Source: Hymenobacter persicinus (lineage in GTDB: Bacteria > Bacteroidota > Bacteroidia > Cytophagales > Hymenobacteraceae). From it: a stretch of DNA of 64,000 nt. Below, in pieces: positions 35,037 to 43,545 of the stretch (position 1 is the first letter of the stretch; each line of letters opens with the position of its first letter). The notes below the pieces were generated by a model. That model had not been told where the DNA came from, searched no databases, and saw only the letters and a list, made by a program, of their open reading frames with translations. The position numbers were made by a program, and so were the translations under genes. Location of the stretch: contig NZ_SEWE01000022.1 in the NCBI RefSeq assembly GCF_004167665.1, positions 1-64,000 on the forward strand, read 5' to 3'.

Positions 35037-35085
35037 CTGTCATCCTCGCGCGGCCCCGGCCAGCGGAGGATGACAGTTTTTTTTT
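35037..35085 (+). terminator. Intrinsic terminator after trhO
   Basis: An 11-bp perfect stem, CTGTCATCCTC (35037-35047) with GAGGATGACAG (35066-35076), is followed by T9. Confidence 0.92.
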
Positions 35086-35145
35086 GCCGGACCATCCCGG
35101 CGCTTTTCCGTACCATTGCACCTTCCTTTTCTAAACGCCCTCCCC

Positions 35146-36018
35146 ATGCCCATTCCTGACTCCGAGCTGATTCTCAACAAAGACGGCAGCATCTACCACC
35201 TCAACCTGCTGCCCGACCACCTCTCCGACACCATCATCACCGTCGGCGACCCGGAGCGGGTGCCGCTGATCAGTCAGCACTTCGATTCCATCGAGACGCG
35301 CATCAGCAAGCGGGACTTCGTGACCCACGTGGGCTACTACCAGGGCAAGCGCCTGACGGTAATTTCCACCGGCATGGGCACCGACAACATCGACATTCTC
35401 ATGAATGAGCTCGATGCCCTGGTCAACATCGACTTCGTGACCCGGGAGCCCCGCCCCCAGGAGGAGCGGATTCAGCTGCGCATCGTGCGCGTGGGCACCA
35501 GCGGCGCCCTGCAGGCCGATATTCCCGTGGGCTCCCACCTCGTCTCGGAGCACGGCATCGGCCTCGATTCGCTGATGCAGTTCTACCCCCTCGTTGAAAC
35601 CGGGCTGGAAGTAGAAGTGGCCGCCGGCATCCAGCAGGCCCTCGACCTGCCGTACCGCCCTTACGCCGTGCGCGGGGCCGACTTACTGCGCGAGCAGCTC
35701 GGCGCGGGCATGATCGTGGGCAACACGCTCACCTGCCCGGGCTTCTACGGTCCCCAGGGCCGGGTGCTGCGCCTGGATCTGCGCCTGCCCGACCTGATCA
35801 GCCGCTTCCAAGGCTTCCGCCACCAGAGCGCCGAGGGCGAGTTCCGCCTGACCAACTTCGAGATGGAAACCGCTGGCTACTACGCCCTGGGCCGGATGCT
35901 GGGCCACGAGGTGGTGTCGCTGAACGCCATTGTGGCCAACCGCGCCACCGGCGAGTTTGCCACCAACGCCGAAGCCGCCGTCAACGATTTGATTGCCAAG
36001 ACCCTCGACCGGATCTAG
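35146..36018 (+). CDS. Nucleoside phosphorylase (uridine phosphorylase-like)
   Basis: 290 residues from ATG 35146 (MPIPDSELIL); a TTG further upstream is less likely. Motifs VGDPERV, STGMGTDNIDILMNEL, RVGTSGALQADIPVGS and FEMETAGYYALGRMLGH are those of PNP/UDP phosphorylases. It splits nucleosides with phosphate in salvage; the base preference cannot be read from the sequence. Strong terminators lie on both sides, so it is monocistronic. Confidence 0.9.
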   Translation: MPIPDSELILNKDGSIYHLNLLPDHLSDTIITVGDPERVPLISQHFDSIETRISKRDFVTHVGYYQGKRLTVISTGMGTDNIDILMNELDALVNIDFVTREPRPQEERIQLRIVRVGTSGALQADIPVGSHLVSEHGIGLDSLMQFYPLVETGLEVEVAAGIQQALDLPYRPYAVRGADLLREQLGAGMIVGNTLTCPGFYGPQGRVLRLDLRLPDLISRFQGFRHQSAEGEFRLTNFEMETAGYYALGRMLGHEVVSLNAIVANRATGEFATNAEAAVNDLIAKTLDRI

Positions 36019-36044
36019 CCTTCGGCAACCGCGCATTGTTCATT

Positions 36045-36080
36045 AAAAAGCCCCGGCGTTGCTGAACGTCGGGGCTTTTT
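36045..36080. terminator. Bidirectional intrinsic terminator
   Basis: A5GCCCCGGCGTT pairs with AACGTCGGGGCT5 with a single G-T pair, between convergent genes. Confidence 0.92.
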
Positions 36081-36105
36081 AATTGGCGAAGCGCAGGCAA
36101 GGAGC

Positions 36106-36405
36106 TTAGTAAAACTCGAAGCGCAGCACGGCCCGCAGCGGCAGCGAGCCGCCGGATTTGAGGGTCAGGTGCTCCTGGTCGGCGGCCCAGACGGTGGTGT
36201 ACACGCGCTTGGTGGCGCCGTCGGCAGTCTGAAAATAGATGTCGACTTTGCCGTGGTAGGCGTTGCCGAGCGTGGCGGCGCGCTCCGCGTCGTGGTGGCG
36301 CTGCTGGCGCGTGACGGGATTGTTGAGCACGTCGGCGGCGGGGTAGTGCAAGTCGGGGAGCACTTCCTTCTCGACGGTTTCGGGAACTGGCAGGTCAGAA
36401 TTCAT
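36106..36405 (-). CDS. Small hypothetical protein
   Basis: 99 residues, ATG 36405. The N-terminal 40 residues are polar (PVTRQQRHHDAERA); the rest looks like a small beta-rich domain (HGKVDIYFQTADG, RVYTTVWAADQEHLTLKSG). No signal peptide or known motif. Codon use matches the neighbours and a terminator follows, so it is probably expressed. Confidence 0.65.
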   Translation of the reverse strand: MNSDLPVPETVEKEVLPDLHYPAADVLNNPVTRQQRHHDAERAATLGNAYHGKVDIYFQTADGATKRVYTTVWAADQEHLTLKSGGSLPLRAVLRFEFY

Positions 36406-36525
36406 GGGGCAATAGGCGGTTGTAGGGAGCGGGGGCGTGAGGGCCGGAAAAACGAGAAGATTATATCCCGGCGGTGAAGAAAGTATGAGCGGCGCGGGAG
36501 CCGCGCCGGAAATTTGGGGTGGAAG

Positions 36526-37539
36526 CTACGCTATTTCCGCCAGAAAGGCCATGGTATCAATGCCATCGGCGTAGTCGCTCACGGTTGGGCTCTGGGCCTG
36601 CCCGAAGGCGAAGCTGCCCGGATACTGGTGGGCGTCCGAGACGATGCACTGAATCTGCTCGGCCACGTCGGTAAGCTGGTCCACGAGGTCGACTTCGCTC
36701 TGGTAAGTACCGTAGTGCAGCACCGAAATCGGCGAAACCAGGGCCGCGCCGGGCGTGAGCAGCAGAAAGCCGTTGTCGAAATGGGGCACGGAGTTGACGA
36801 GCAGAATACTCTTGTTGTAGTCGTAGTTGTTCTGGTAGCGGTTGTGGTGGAGCACCGTGTGCCAGGGCTCCAGCGCGTCGAGCAGGGCGTCGAACCGGTA
36901 GCCTTCGGGCACGTAGAGCTTGCTCACGTTGCGGCAGCCCAGCCCGTAGTACTGAAAGATGTCGCGGCCCAGCGCCGCCAGTGCCGCCGCCGACTCCTGC
37001 CCGTTGAGAATGGCTAGGCTGGTACGGTTGCGGCGAATGAGGTGGGGCTTTTTGCTGAAGTAGTACTCAAAGTAGCGGGCCGTATTGTTCGAGCCGGTCG
37101 CAATGAAGGCGTCGGCCTCGTTGAGCCGCTCCACGAAGGCAATGCGCTCGGCGAAGCGCGGCTCCAGCTTGATGAGCTCGTCGGCCACCCAGCGCATCAG
37201 CAGCCGGTCTTCCGAGCTGGGCTTGGCCAGCAACTGGTGCCCGCTCACGAGCACGCAGAGCAAGTCGTGGAAACCCACCAGCGGGATGTTGCCGGCCATG
37301 ACCACGCCCACGCGCCGGCTTTCGGCGGGCTCGGCGGGGTAGCGGCTGGCCCACTGCCGCAGGGTATGCTCTTCCAGGAGCGCGGCCACGCCCAGCAGGG
37401 CGGCCTGCACGTTGGGCTCGTCAAACCAGTTGTTCTGGTTGCGGGCCCGGGCGGCCAGCTCGGTGATTTCGGCGGCGGACAGGTTTTGCAGGCGGTGGCC
37501 CAGGGCAATAAATGCCGCCAGGCGGTCGGAATGATTCAT
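36526..37539 (-). CDS. LuxC-like acyl-CoA reductase
   Basis: 337 residues from ATG 37539 (MNHSDRLAAFIALG). AGNIPLVGFHDLLCVLVSG and GSNNTARYFEYYF form the cofactor-binding part, and GLGCRNVSKLYVP holds the catalytic Cys of this aldehyde-dehydrogenase-like fold. LuxC-type enzymes reduce acyl-CoA or acyl thioesters to aldehydes. The gene is divergent from a 2[4Fe-4S] ferredoxin gene, a neighbour pairing common in Bacteroidota. The native acyl substrate is unknown. Confidence 0.88.
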   Translation of the reverse strand: MNHSDRLAAFIALGHRLQNLSAAEITELAARARNQNNWFDEPNVQAALLGVAALLEEHTLRQWASRYPAEPAESRRVGVVMAGNIPLVGFHDLLCVLVSGHQLLAKPSSEDRLLMRWVADELIKLEPRFAERIAFVERLNEADAFIATGSNNTARYFEYYFSKKPHLIRRNRTSLAILNGQESAAALAALGRDIFQYYGLGCRNVSKLYVPEGYRFDALLDALEPWHTVLHHNRYQNNYDYNKSILLVNSVPHFDNGFLLLTPGAALVSPISVLHYGTYQSEVDLVDQLTDVAEQIQCIVSDAHQYPGSFAFGQAQSPTVSDYADGIDTMAFLAEIA

Positions 37540-37664
37540 AGGGAACAAGGACAAGCTAGGGGAGAAGCGGCCGGACGGCGTAAAAGAACCGTGCTGCAAA
37601 AGTGGCAGGAAACCGGCAAATGAGCGGAACAGCTAAAAAACTCGCAAGAGTAGCGGTTAGTTTC

Positions 37665-37672
37665 TACTTTTG
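37665..37672 (+). promoter_or_regulatory. -7 promoter box for the ferredoxin gene
   Basis: TACTTTTG, 87 nt before ATG 37760. On the other strand CACTTTTG (37605-37598) is a one-mismatch box for the acyl-CoA reductase gene. Confidence 0.5.
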
Positions 37673-37759
37673 CCGGGCTGTAGGAGGTCCCCGCGCCCGT
37701 TTTTTTCGTAAGGACTCCCGTATTAGGACAGCATCACCCAAAAAAAGAGGACTGCGGCT

Positions 37760-38110
37760 ATGGCCATCATGATAACTGACGAGTGCATCAACTGCGGTGC
37801 CTGCGAACCGGAATGCCCCAACAATGCCATCTACGAAGGCGGCGCCCAGTGGCGCTGGGCCGACGGCACGGCCCTGAAGCAAGTGCAGGTCGACGGCGGC
37901 GAAACGGTGGCGGGCACGGCCCCGCAGACGCCGGTGTCGGACGAGTACTACTACATCGTGTCGGATAAGTGCACCGAGTGCGTGGGCTTCCACGAGGAGC
38001 CCCAGTGCGCCGCCGTGTGCCCCGTCGACTGCTGCGTGGACGACCCCGACTACCGCGAAACCCAGGAAGCCCTGCTCAAAAAGAAGGAGTGGCTGCACGC
38101 CGAGGCGTAA
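37760..38110 (+). CDS. 2[4Fe-4S] ferredoxin
   Basis: 116 residues. The first cluster motif is Cys9-x2-Cys12-x2-Cys15-x3-Cys19; the second is Cys71-x2-Cys74-x8-Cys83-x3-Cys87 (YfhL/Allochromatium type). About 50 residues are inserted between the motifs. It is a soluble electron carrier; the divergent acyl-CoA reductase is a possible redox partner (inference). Its TAA stop abuts repeat element A5. Confidence 0.95.
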   Translation: MAIMITDECINCGACEPECPNNAIYEGGAQWRWADGTALKQVQVDGGETVAGTAPQTPVSDEYYYIVSDKCTECVGFHEEPQCAAVCPVDCCVDDPDYRETQEALLKKKEWLHAEA

Positions 38111-38318
38111 GGTGAACTGGTGAGTTGTCGTTCGGGCAAACTCAACTGGTTCTTTACTTCAGGTAATGCAAAAAGCCCTTTCCCGTGTCAACAGGAAAGG
38201 GCTTTCTAGTAAAAGAGCAGTGGGTAACTGCCACAAGGACGGATTGCTGCCGCTTGTGGCGCGGAATGTCGTGCCTCCTCGCCATGACAGGCCCGCCAGA
38301 ACGACAACTCACCACCTC
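38111..38318. repeat. Repeat element A5: inverted arms around a 165-bp core
   Basis: The left arm GGTGAACTGGTGAGTTGTCGTTC (described by position 38111-38133) contains a 15-bp perfect complement of 38299-38313. Inside lie a terminator hairpin (38172-38205) and a second stem, GCCACAAG (38230-38237) with CTTGTGGC (38253-38260). The element fills the gap between the convergent ferredoxin and amidotransferase genes. Confidence 0.8.
38172..38205. terminator. Bidirectional intrinsic terminator
   Basis: AAAGCCCTTTCC pairs with GGAAAGGGCTTT, with an A run upstream and TTTC downstream. It is inside repeat A5, between convergent genes. Confidence 0.85.
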
Positions 38319-38322
38319 GCCG

Positions 38323-39498
38323 CTACGTGCCGCAGTTGAAGTACTTGTCGTAGGCGGATTCGGGCAGCAGGTTGAGGCGGCTGAACACCTTAATGGGCCA
38401 GCGCAGCAGCCGGATCAGGCCGTAGTTATTGGGGTAGTCGCGGAAGGTGCGGGGCGGGGCGGCCACAATCCGGTCGAATTCCGCCCGGGTCAACCCCAGG
38501 CGCTTGATGCACAAATTGATAACCCGCTCATCCTCGATGGAGTTGATTTGGGCTACCCGAGCCAGGGCCACTTCCCGCGGCATCTGCCCCGAGCGCACCA
38601 GGGCCGAGTAGTTGAACAGCCGCCGGTCGATGTTGAACTTGGTACGGTTGAGGTAGTAGATAACGCTCTGGTAGAGGTCGTCGAAGTAATGGGCGCCGGG
38701 GTTCTGCCAGCTCAGCTCCCGCTCCAGCAGCGCATCCACCTCCGTGCGCACGTAGTCGACGTGGTAGAGCAGGGTCACGGTCTTGATCCGGCGCACGAAA
38801 GTGTAGTAGAACATTTCCTTCAGACCCAGGTTGAAGCCCGGGTCGTTGGGCGTCCAGGGGCGCAGGGGCACGGTGCCAAACTGCCGGTGCACGGCCTTCA
38901 GGTACTTGCCGTCGAGGAAGTTCCACGACAGCGGGGCAATGCCCTCGGTCCGAAACGACTGCCCGATGATGATGCGCTGCACGCCTTCCCGGGCCGCCAC
39001 CCCGTAGAGGGCCGTGGCAATGCCCAAGTCGGTGCCTTCCTCCATGTCGGGCGTGGAAGCTTTCAGAAACGCCAGCTTCAGGTCCTTGGATTCGCGCCAG
39101 TCGGAGGTGATGGTGCGCAGCTCTACGCCCAGCTTGCGGCAGGCCGTCACCATGTTTTCCCCGGCCACGGGGTTGCCGAAGCCGTCGTTGAAGTGCACCG
39201 CCAAGGGCCGCAGCCCCAACTGCGTGACGCAGTACCAGAGCGTGTAGGAACTGTCGCGGCCCCCGCTCACGCCCAGAATACAGTCGTACTTGCGGCCCCG
39301 GCCGAGCCGCTTGATGTCGGCGGCTAGCTCTTGCACCTTCTGCCGGCCGGCGGCGCCGAGGGGAAAGGCCCGGTCGAGCTTGTCGTGCAAAGCGCAGAAG
39401 TTACACTCGCCCGCGGCGTCGAAGGTGATGCCGGGCACCGTGGTATCCATGATGCAACGGATGCAGCACTGCGGGCTCTGCGGTATAGGCACTGACAC
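38323..39498 (-). CDS. N-acetyl sugar amidotransferase (WbpG/PseA family, PP-loop)
   Basis: 391 residues from GTG 39498. No ATG lies before the conserved Cys cluster; the first ATG (39450) would cut off CCIRC, and the upstream gene stops at 39545. An N-terminal zinc-type Cys set (CCIRCIMDTTVPG, CNFCALHDK) is followed by the PP-loop ATP-pyrophosphatase motif VSGGRDSSYTLW. The family converts a carboxyl or amide on a nucleotide-activated sugar into an amidino group using ammonia and ATP. No HisH/HisF-type glutaminase is adjacent; instead a nitrilase-fold gene lies 46 bp upstream. Confidence 0.88.
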   Translation of the reverse strand: MSVPIPQSPQCCIRCIMDTTVPGITFDAAGECNFCALHDKLDRAFPLGAAGRQKVQELAADIKRLGRGRKYDCILGVSGGRDSSYTLWYCVTQLGLRPLAVHFNDGFGNPVAGENMVTACRKLGVELRTITSDWRESKDLKLAFLKASTPDMEEGTDLGIATALYGVAAREGVQRIIIGQSFRTEGIAPLSWNFLDGKYLKAVHRQFGTVPLRPWTPNDPGFNLGLKEMFYYTFVRRIKTVTLLYHVDYVRTEVDALLERELSWQNPGAHYFDDLYQSVIYYLNRTKFNIDRRLFNYSALVRSGQMPREVALARVAQINSIEDERVINLCIKRLGLTRAEFDRIVAAPPRTFRDYPNNYGLIRLLRWPIKVFSRLNLLPESAYDKYFNCGT

Positions 39499-39544
39499 TA
39501 GGGTAGCGGACGGCGGAAGAATAGGAGAGGTAACGGAAGTCAAA

Positions 39545-40468
39545 TCAGGAAGTTGGGAGTTCGTCGAACCGGTAGCCCTTGGTGCGCAGCATCTCGCCGA
39601 TGGCGGTGCCCTGCTCAGGCCGGACGGGCCGGGGAATGTCGGCCACAATTAGCTCGCCGGCAAACTCGTTGAACGTGCCTTGAGCCCGCACGCCGGACGC
39701 ATCGACGGCCAGGGAGCAGCCCACGCTTTTCTTGCCCTCGTAGGGCCCGCCTACCACATAGCCGACGGAAGTGGTGCTGATAACGGCCACGTTGTAGAGC
39801 CGGGCCAGAATGGAAAACGGCGTCACCCACTTTTCCCGGTAGGGGTCCGCCTCTTCGGTGATGGAAAAGTCGACGGTCCAGGAGGCGGGAGCCAGGATAA
39901 ACTCGGCGCCCATGCGGGCCAGCGTGTGCCCGATGGCCAGGCCGTCGAGGTAGTTGTCGGCGCAGATATTGACGCCGATTTTGCCCAGCGGCGTATCCAC
40001 CACGTTCAGGGTCTGCCCTACGGCGTAGAAGGGCTGCTCGACGGTCAGCAAGTTGATTTTGTGGTAGGTGACGATGATTTCGCCCTGGGGATTGATCAGG
40101 ATGGCCGCGTTGTAGTTGCGGCCGTGCCGGCGCTCAGTCAGACCGGCGCAAACGTAAATGCTGTAGCGCAGAGCCTGCTGGCAGAGTTGGTCACTGAAGG
40201 CGCCGGGAATGGGCTGGGCCTCAGTCAGGGCGCTAGGATGGGTCCAGGCGAAGTCCAGGGTTTCGGGCAACAGCACGATGTCGCAGCCCTGCTGGGCGGC
40301 CTGCTCAATCATGCGCGCGGCCCGCTCCAGGTTGCGCTCCGGCTCGCCGCCTTCCACCAGCAGCTGCCCCATACCGATGCGGACGGTCGGGGCCGGGGCG
40401 GCCACGGGTCCGGCTCCGGCGGCCGGAACTGGCTTTTGCGGCTTCAGAAAAGAGAAAATTCCCGCCAT
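39545..40468 (-). CDS. Nitrilase-superfamily C-N hydrolase
   Basis: 307 residues from ATG 40468 (MAGIFSFLKPQKP); a TTG at 40510 is a less likely start. The Glu-Lys-Cys triad is visible in LLPETLDFAW, TYHKINLL and GVNICADNYLD. This fold hydrolyses amides or nitriles and serves as the glutaminase domain of glutamine-dependent NAD synthetase. It is the first gene of a two-gene operon with the PP-loop amidotransferase, so a role as its ammonia donor is plausible (inference). Confidence 0.9.
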   Translation of the reverse strand: MAGIFSFLKPQKPVPAAGAGPVAAPAPTVRIGMGQLLVEGGEPERNLERAARMIEQAAQQGCDIVLLPETLDFAWTHPSALTEAQPIPGAFSDQLCQQALRYSIYVCAGLTERRHGRNYNAAILINPQGEIIVTYHKINLLTVEQPFYAVGQTLNVVDTPLGKIGVNICADNYLDGLAIGHTLARMGAEFILAPASWTVDFSITEEADPYREKWVTPFSILARLYNVAVISTTSVGYVVGGPYEGKKSVGCSLAVDASGVRAQGTFNEFAGELIVADIPRPVRPEQGTAIGEMLRTKGYRFDELPTS

Positions 40469-40544
40469 ACTTCCGGTAAATGGGTGGAAAAAACAGGAGA
40501 AGTTAGACAAAATCCCTTTACGGCGTGCCAGGCAATGTCGGTTC

Positions 40545-40552
40545 CAAAGGTA
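40545..40552 (-). promoter_or_regulatory. -7 promoter box of the nitrilase-amidotransferase operon
   Basis: Minus-strand TACCTTTG, 76 nt before ATG 40468. Confidence 0.55.
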
Positions 40553-40666
40553 GCTTCAATCTGCAGGCCGCGGTATTAAAATCGGATTAATGCCGCGGGG
40601 AAAGGTTGCGCCACCGGTCCGGCAGCCCCGGATTTCCCGCCCCGGCCCGAATTGCCTACTTTTGCC

Positions 40667-40674
40667 CTTATTCC
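40667..40674 (+). promoter_or_regulatory. -7 promoter box for valS
   Basis: TACTTTTG, 21 nt before ATG 40696. It excludes the upstream in-frame start at 40606. Confidence 0.6.
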
Positions 40675-40695
40675 CCCACCGATATTCCCTTGACG

Positions 40696-43377
40696 ATGTC
40701 CATCGCCAAAACCTATACCCCCGCCGACGTGGAAGCCAAGTGGTACCAGCGCTGGCAGGAGCAGGGCTTTTTCAAAGCCAAGGCCAACCCCCGCAAGCAG
40801 CCCTACACCGTCGTGATTCCGCCGCCCAACGTGACGGGCGTGCTGCACATGGGCCACATGCTCAACAACACGATTCAGGATGTGCTGGTGCGCCGGGCCC
40901 GCATGCAGGGCAAGGAAGCCTGCTGGGTGCCCGGTACCGACCACGCCTCCATTGCCACCGAGGCTAAGGTAGTGGCCTTGCTCAAGGAGCAGGGCATCGA
41001 GAAGAAGGATTTGACCCGGGAGCAATTCCTGGAGCACGCCTTTGCCTGGAAGGAAAAGTACGGCGGCATCATCCTCGAGCAGCTCAAGCAGCTCGGCGCC
41101 TCCTGCGACTGGGACCGGACCCGCTTCACCATGGAGCCCGAGCTGACCCAGGCCGTATTGCGCGTGTTCGTGGATCTGCACCAGAAGGGCCTGATTTACC
41201 GCGGCATCCGCATGGTGAACTGGGACCCGCTGGGCCAGACCGCGCTGAGTGATGAGGAAGTGATTCCGAAGGACGTGATGGCCAAGATGTACCACCTGCG
41301 GTATGAAGTTGTCAGGGAATCGTTGTCAGTTGTTAGTGAGCAGAACGATGCTGACAACCAACAACTGACAACTGACAACTACCTGACCGTGGCTACCTCG
41401 CGGCCCGAAACCATCATGGCCGACGTGGCCGTGGCGGTGAACCCCAACGACCCGCGCTACACCCACCTGCACGGGGCCAAGGTGCGCATTCCGCTGCTGG
41501 GCCGCGAAATCCCGGTGATTCTGGACGAGTACGTGAGCATCGACTTCGGCACGGGCGCGCTGAAGGTGACGCCGGCCCACGATTTGAACGACTACGAGCT
41601 GGGCGTCAAGCACAATCTGCCCGTTATCGACATTCTCAACAACGACGGCACGCTCAACGAAAAAGCAGTGCTCTACGTGGGCCAGGACCGGTTTGCGGCC
41701 CGCCGCAACATCGTCAAGGACCTGGAGGAGGCCGGCCACCTGGTGAAGGTGGAGGAGTACGCCAGCATCGTGCAGACCTCGGAGCGCACCAAGGCCGTCA
41801 TTGAGCCGCGCTTGAGCATGCAGTGGTTCCTGAAAATGGAGCAGATGGCGGGGCCGGCGCTGGAAGTGGTGGAAAACGACACCGTGAAGCTGCACCCGGC
41901 CAAGTTCAAGAACACCTACCGGGTGTGGATGGAGAACGTGCGCGACTGGTGCATCTCGCGGCAGCTGTGGTGGGGCCAGCAGATTCCGGCCTTCTACCTG
42001 CCCGACGGCTCCTACGTGGTGGCCCTCACGGCCGAAGAAGCCCTGGAGCTGGCCCGGGAGCAAAGCGGCAACCCGGACCTGCAGCTCAGCGACCTGCGCC
42101 AGGATGAGGACGTGCTTGACACGTGGTTTTCGTCGTGGCTGTGGCCGATTTCGGTGTTCGACGGCTTCAAGGACCCCGACAACGCCGACGTTAACTATTT
42201 CTACCCCACCAACGACCTGGTCACGGGTCCGGACATCCTGTTTTTCTGGGTGGCCCGCATGATCATGGCCGGGCTGGAGTACCGCAAGGAAGTCCCTTTC
42301 CGCAACGTGTACCTGACCGGCATCGTGCGCGACGCCCAGGGCCGCAAGATGAGCAAGCAGCTCGGCAACTCCCCCGACCCACTCGATTTGATCAAGCAGT
42401 TCGGCGCCGACGGGGTGCGCACCGGCATGCTGTTCTCGGCCCCGGCCGGTAACGATTTGCTCTACGACGAGAAGCTGGTGGAGCAGGGCCGTAACTTCAC
42501 CAACAAGCTCTGGAACGCCTTCCGCCTCACCCAGGGCTGGGAAGTGGACGCCACGCTGCCCTTCGCCAATGAAAAGGCCGTGGAATGGTTCGGGTCCCGC
42601 CTGCAGACGGCCATTGCCGAGCTGGACGAGCACTTCGAGAAGTTCCGGATTTCAGATGCGCTGATGACCGTGTACAAGCTGGTGTGGGACGACTTCTGCT
42701 CGTTCTACCTCGAGATGGTGAAGCCCGCCTACCAGGCCCCCATCGACGCCGAAACGCTCAAGCACACCACCGGCTTCCTCGAAACCCTGCTCAAGCTGCT
42801 CCACCCGTTCATGCCCTTCATCACGGAGGAAATCTGGCACGAGCTGGCCGAGCGGGGCCCCAAAGAGTACGTGTGCGTAGCGGCCTGGCCCAAGGCCCAG
42901 CCCGCCGCCGGCGCCGCCGAGCTGATTGCCCGCATGAGCAAGGCCCTCGACATCGTCGCCGGGGTGCGCGTGATTCGCAACCAGAAGGGTCTGGGCCCCA
43001 ACAAGCCCCTGACCCTGGCCGCCAAAACCACCGATGCCAGTCTGCTGCAGGATTATGACGCGGTGATTCGCAAGTTGGCCGCCCTGACCGACATTAGTAC
43101 GGTGGAGGCCGCGCCGGCCGCCGCGGTGGGCTTCGTAGCCGGGGGCGTGGAGTACTTCGTACCCCTGGAAGGCCAGATTGACCTGGGCGCCGAGAAGGAG
43201 CGCCTGGCAAAGGAAATCGACTACGCCCGCGGCTTCCGCGACTCGGTCCTGAAAAAGCTCGGCAACGAGAAGTTCGTGGCCAACGCTAAGCCCGACGTGC
43301 TGGAGCGGGAGCGGCAGAAGCTGGCCGACGCCGAAGCCAAAATCACGGCCCTCGAGCAAAGCCTGGCGGCCCTGTAA
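40696..43377 (+). CDS. valS: Valyl-tRNA synthetase with a repeat-encoded insertion
   Basis: 893 residues from ATG 40696 ([16 protein letters not shown]). Class I motifs: [15 protein letters not shown] (HIGH) and [14 protein letters not shown] (KMSKS). The CP1 editing domain starts at about 203 with [13 protein letters not shown], and a C-terminal coiled coil (about 830-893) stacks on tRNA. Residues 205-228, between KMYHLRYE and YLTVAT, are encoded by heptamer repeat B2 and replace the short variable linker found in other ValRS. The frame is kept and all catalytic motifs are intact, so the enzyme is expected to be active. Confidence 0.97.
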   Translation: MSIAKTYTPADVEAKWYQRWQEQGFFKAKANPRKQPYTVVIPPPNVTGVLHMGHMLNNTIQDVLVRRARMQGKEACWVPGTDHASIATEAKVVALLKEQGIEKKDLTREQFLEHAFAWKEKYGGIILEQLKQLGASCDWDRTRFTMEPELTQAVLRVFVDLHQKGLIYRGIRMVNWDPLGQTALSDEEVIPKDVMAKMYHLRYEVVRESLSVVSEQNDADNQQLTTDNYLTVATSRPETIMADVAVAVNPNDPRYTHLHGAKVRIPLLGREIPVILDEYVSIDFGTGALKVTPAHDLNDYELGVKHNLPVIDILNNDGTLNEKAVLYVGQDRFAARRNIVKDLEEAGHLVKVEEYASIVQTSERTKAVIEPRLSMQWFLKMEQMAGPALEVVENDTVKLHPAKFKNTYRVWMENVRDWCISRQLWWGQQIPAFYLPDGSYVVALTAEEALELAREQSGNPDLQLSDLRQDEDVLDTWFSSWLWPISVFDGFKDPDNADVNYFYPTNDLVTGPDILFFWVARMIMAGLEYRKEVPFRNVYLTGIVRDAQGRKMSKQLGNSPDPLDLIKQFGADGVRTGMLFSAPAGNDLLYDEKLVEQGRNFTNKLWNAFRLTQGWEVDATLPFANEKAVEWFGSRLQTAIAELDEHFEKFRISDALMTVYKLVWDDFCSFYLEMVKPAYQAPIDAETLKHTTGFLETLLKLLHPFMPFITEEIWHELAERGPKEYVCVAAWPKAQPAAGAAELIARMSKALDIVAGVRVIRNQKGLGPNKPLTLAAKTTDASLLQDYDAVIRKLAALTDISTVEAAPAAAVGFVAGGVEYFVPLEGQIDLGAEKERLAKEIDYARGFRDSVLKKLGNEKFVANAKPDVLERERQKLADAEAKITALEQSLAAL
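41308..41379 (+). repeat. Repeat element B2: heptamer repeat inserted in frame in valS
   Basis: 72 nt. The left part has GTTGTCA, GTTGTCA, GTTGTTA units; the right part has TGACAAC, CAACAAC, TGACAAC, TGACAAC. The centre AGAACGATGCTGACAAC matches the centre of B3 (AGAACGGACCTGACAAC). These are the same unit, arms and core as the intergenic B elements, here read as 24 sense codons. Confidence 0.92.
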
Positions 43378-43394
43378 AGCCCTGTCGCCGCCGC

Positions 43395-43438
43395 CCGAAA
43401 GAGCTGTTCCCAACCCGGAGCAGCTCTTTCGGCTTTTT
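43395..43438 (+). terminator. Intrinsic terminator after valS
   Basis: CCGAAAGAGCTG (43395-43406) pairs perfectly with CAGCTCTTTCGG (43421-43432), followed by CTTTTT. Confidence 0.9.
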
Positions 43439-43545
43439 CCCCCGGGGCTGTTCGGCCCTGCCTACCCCAGCCTACGTACACCGGCGCCGGGCCCACCCGC
43501 TGCGGCCCGCCACCTGACCTCCCGTTCCAAAGCGCCTGACTTTTT

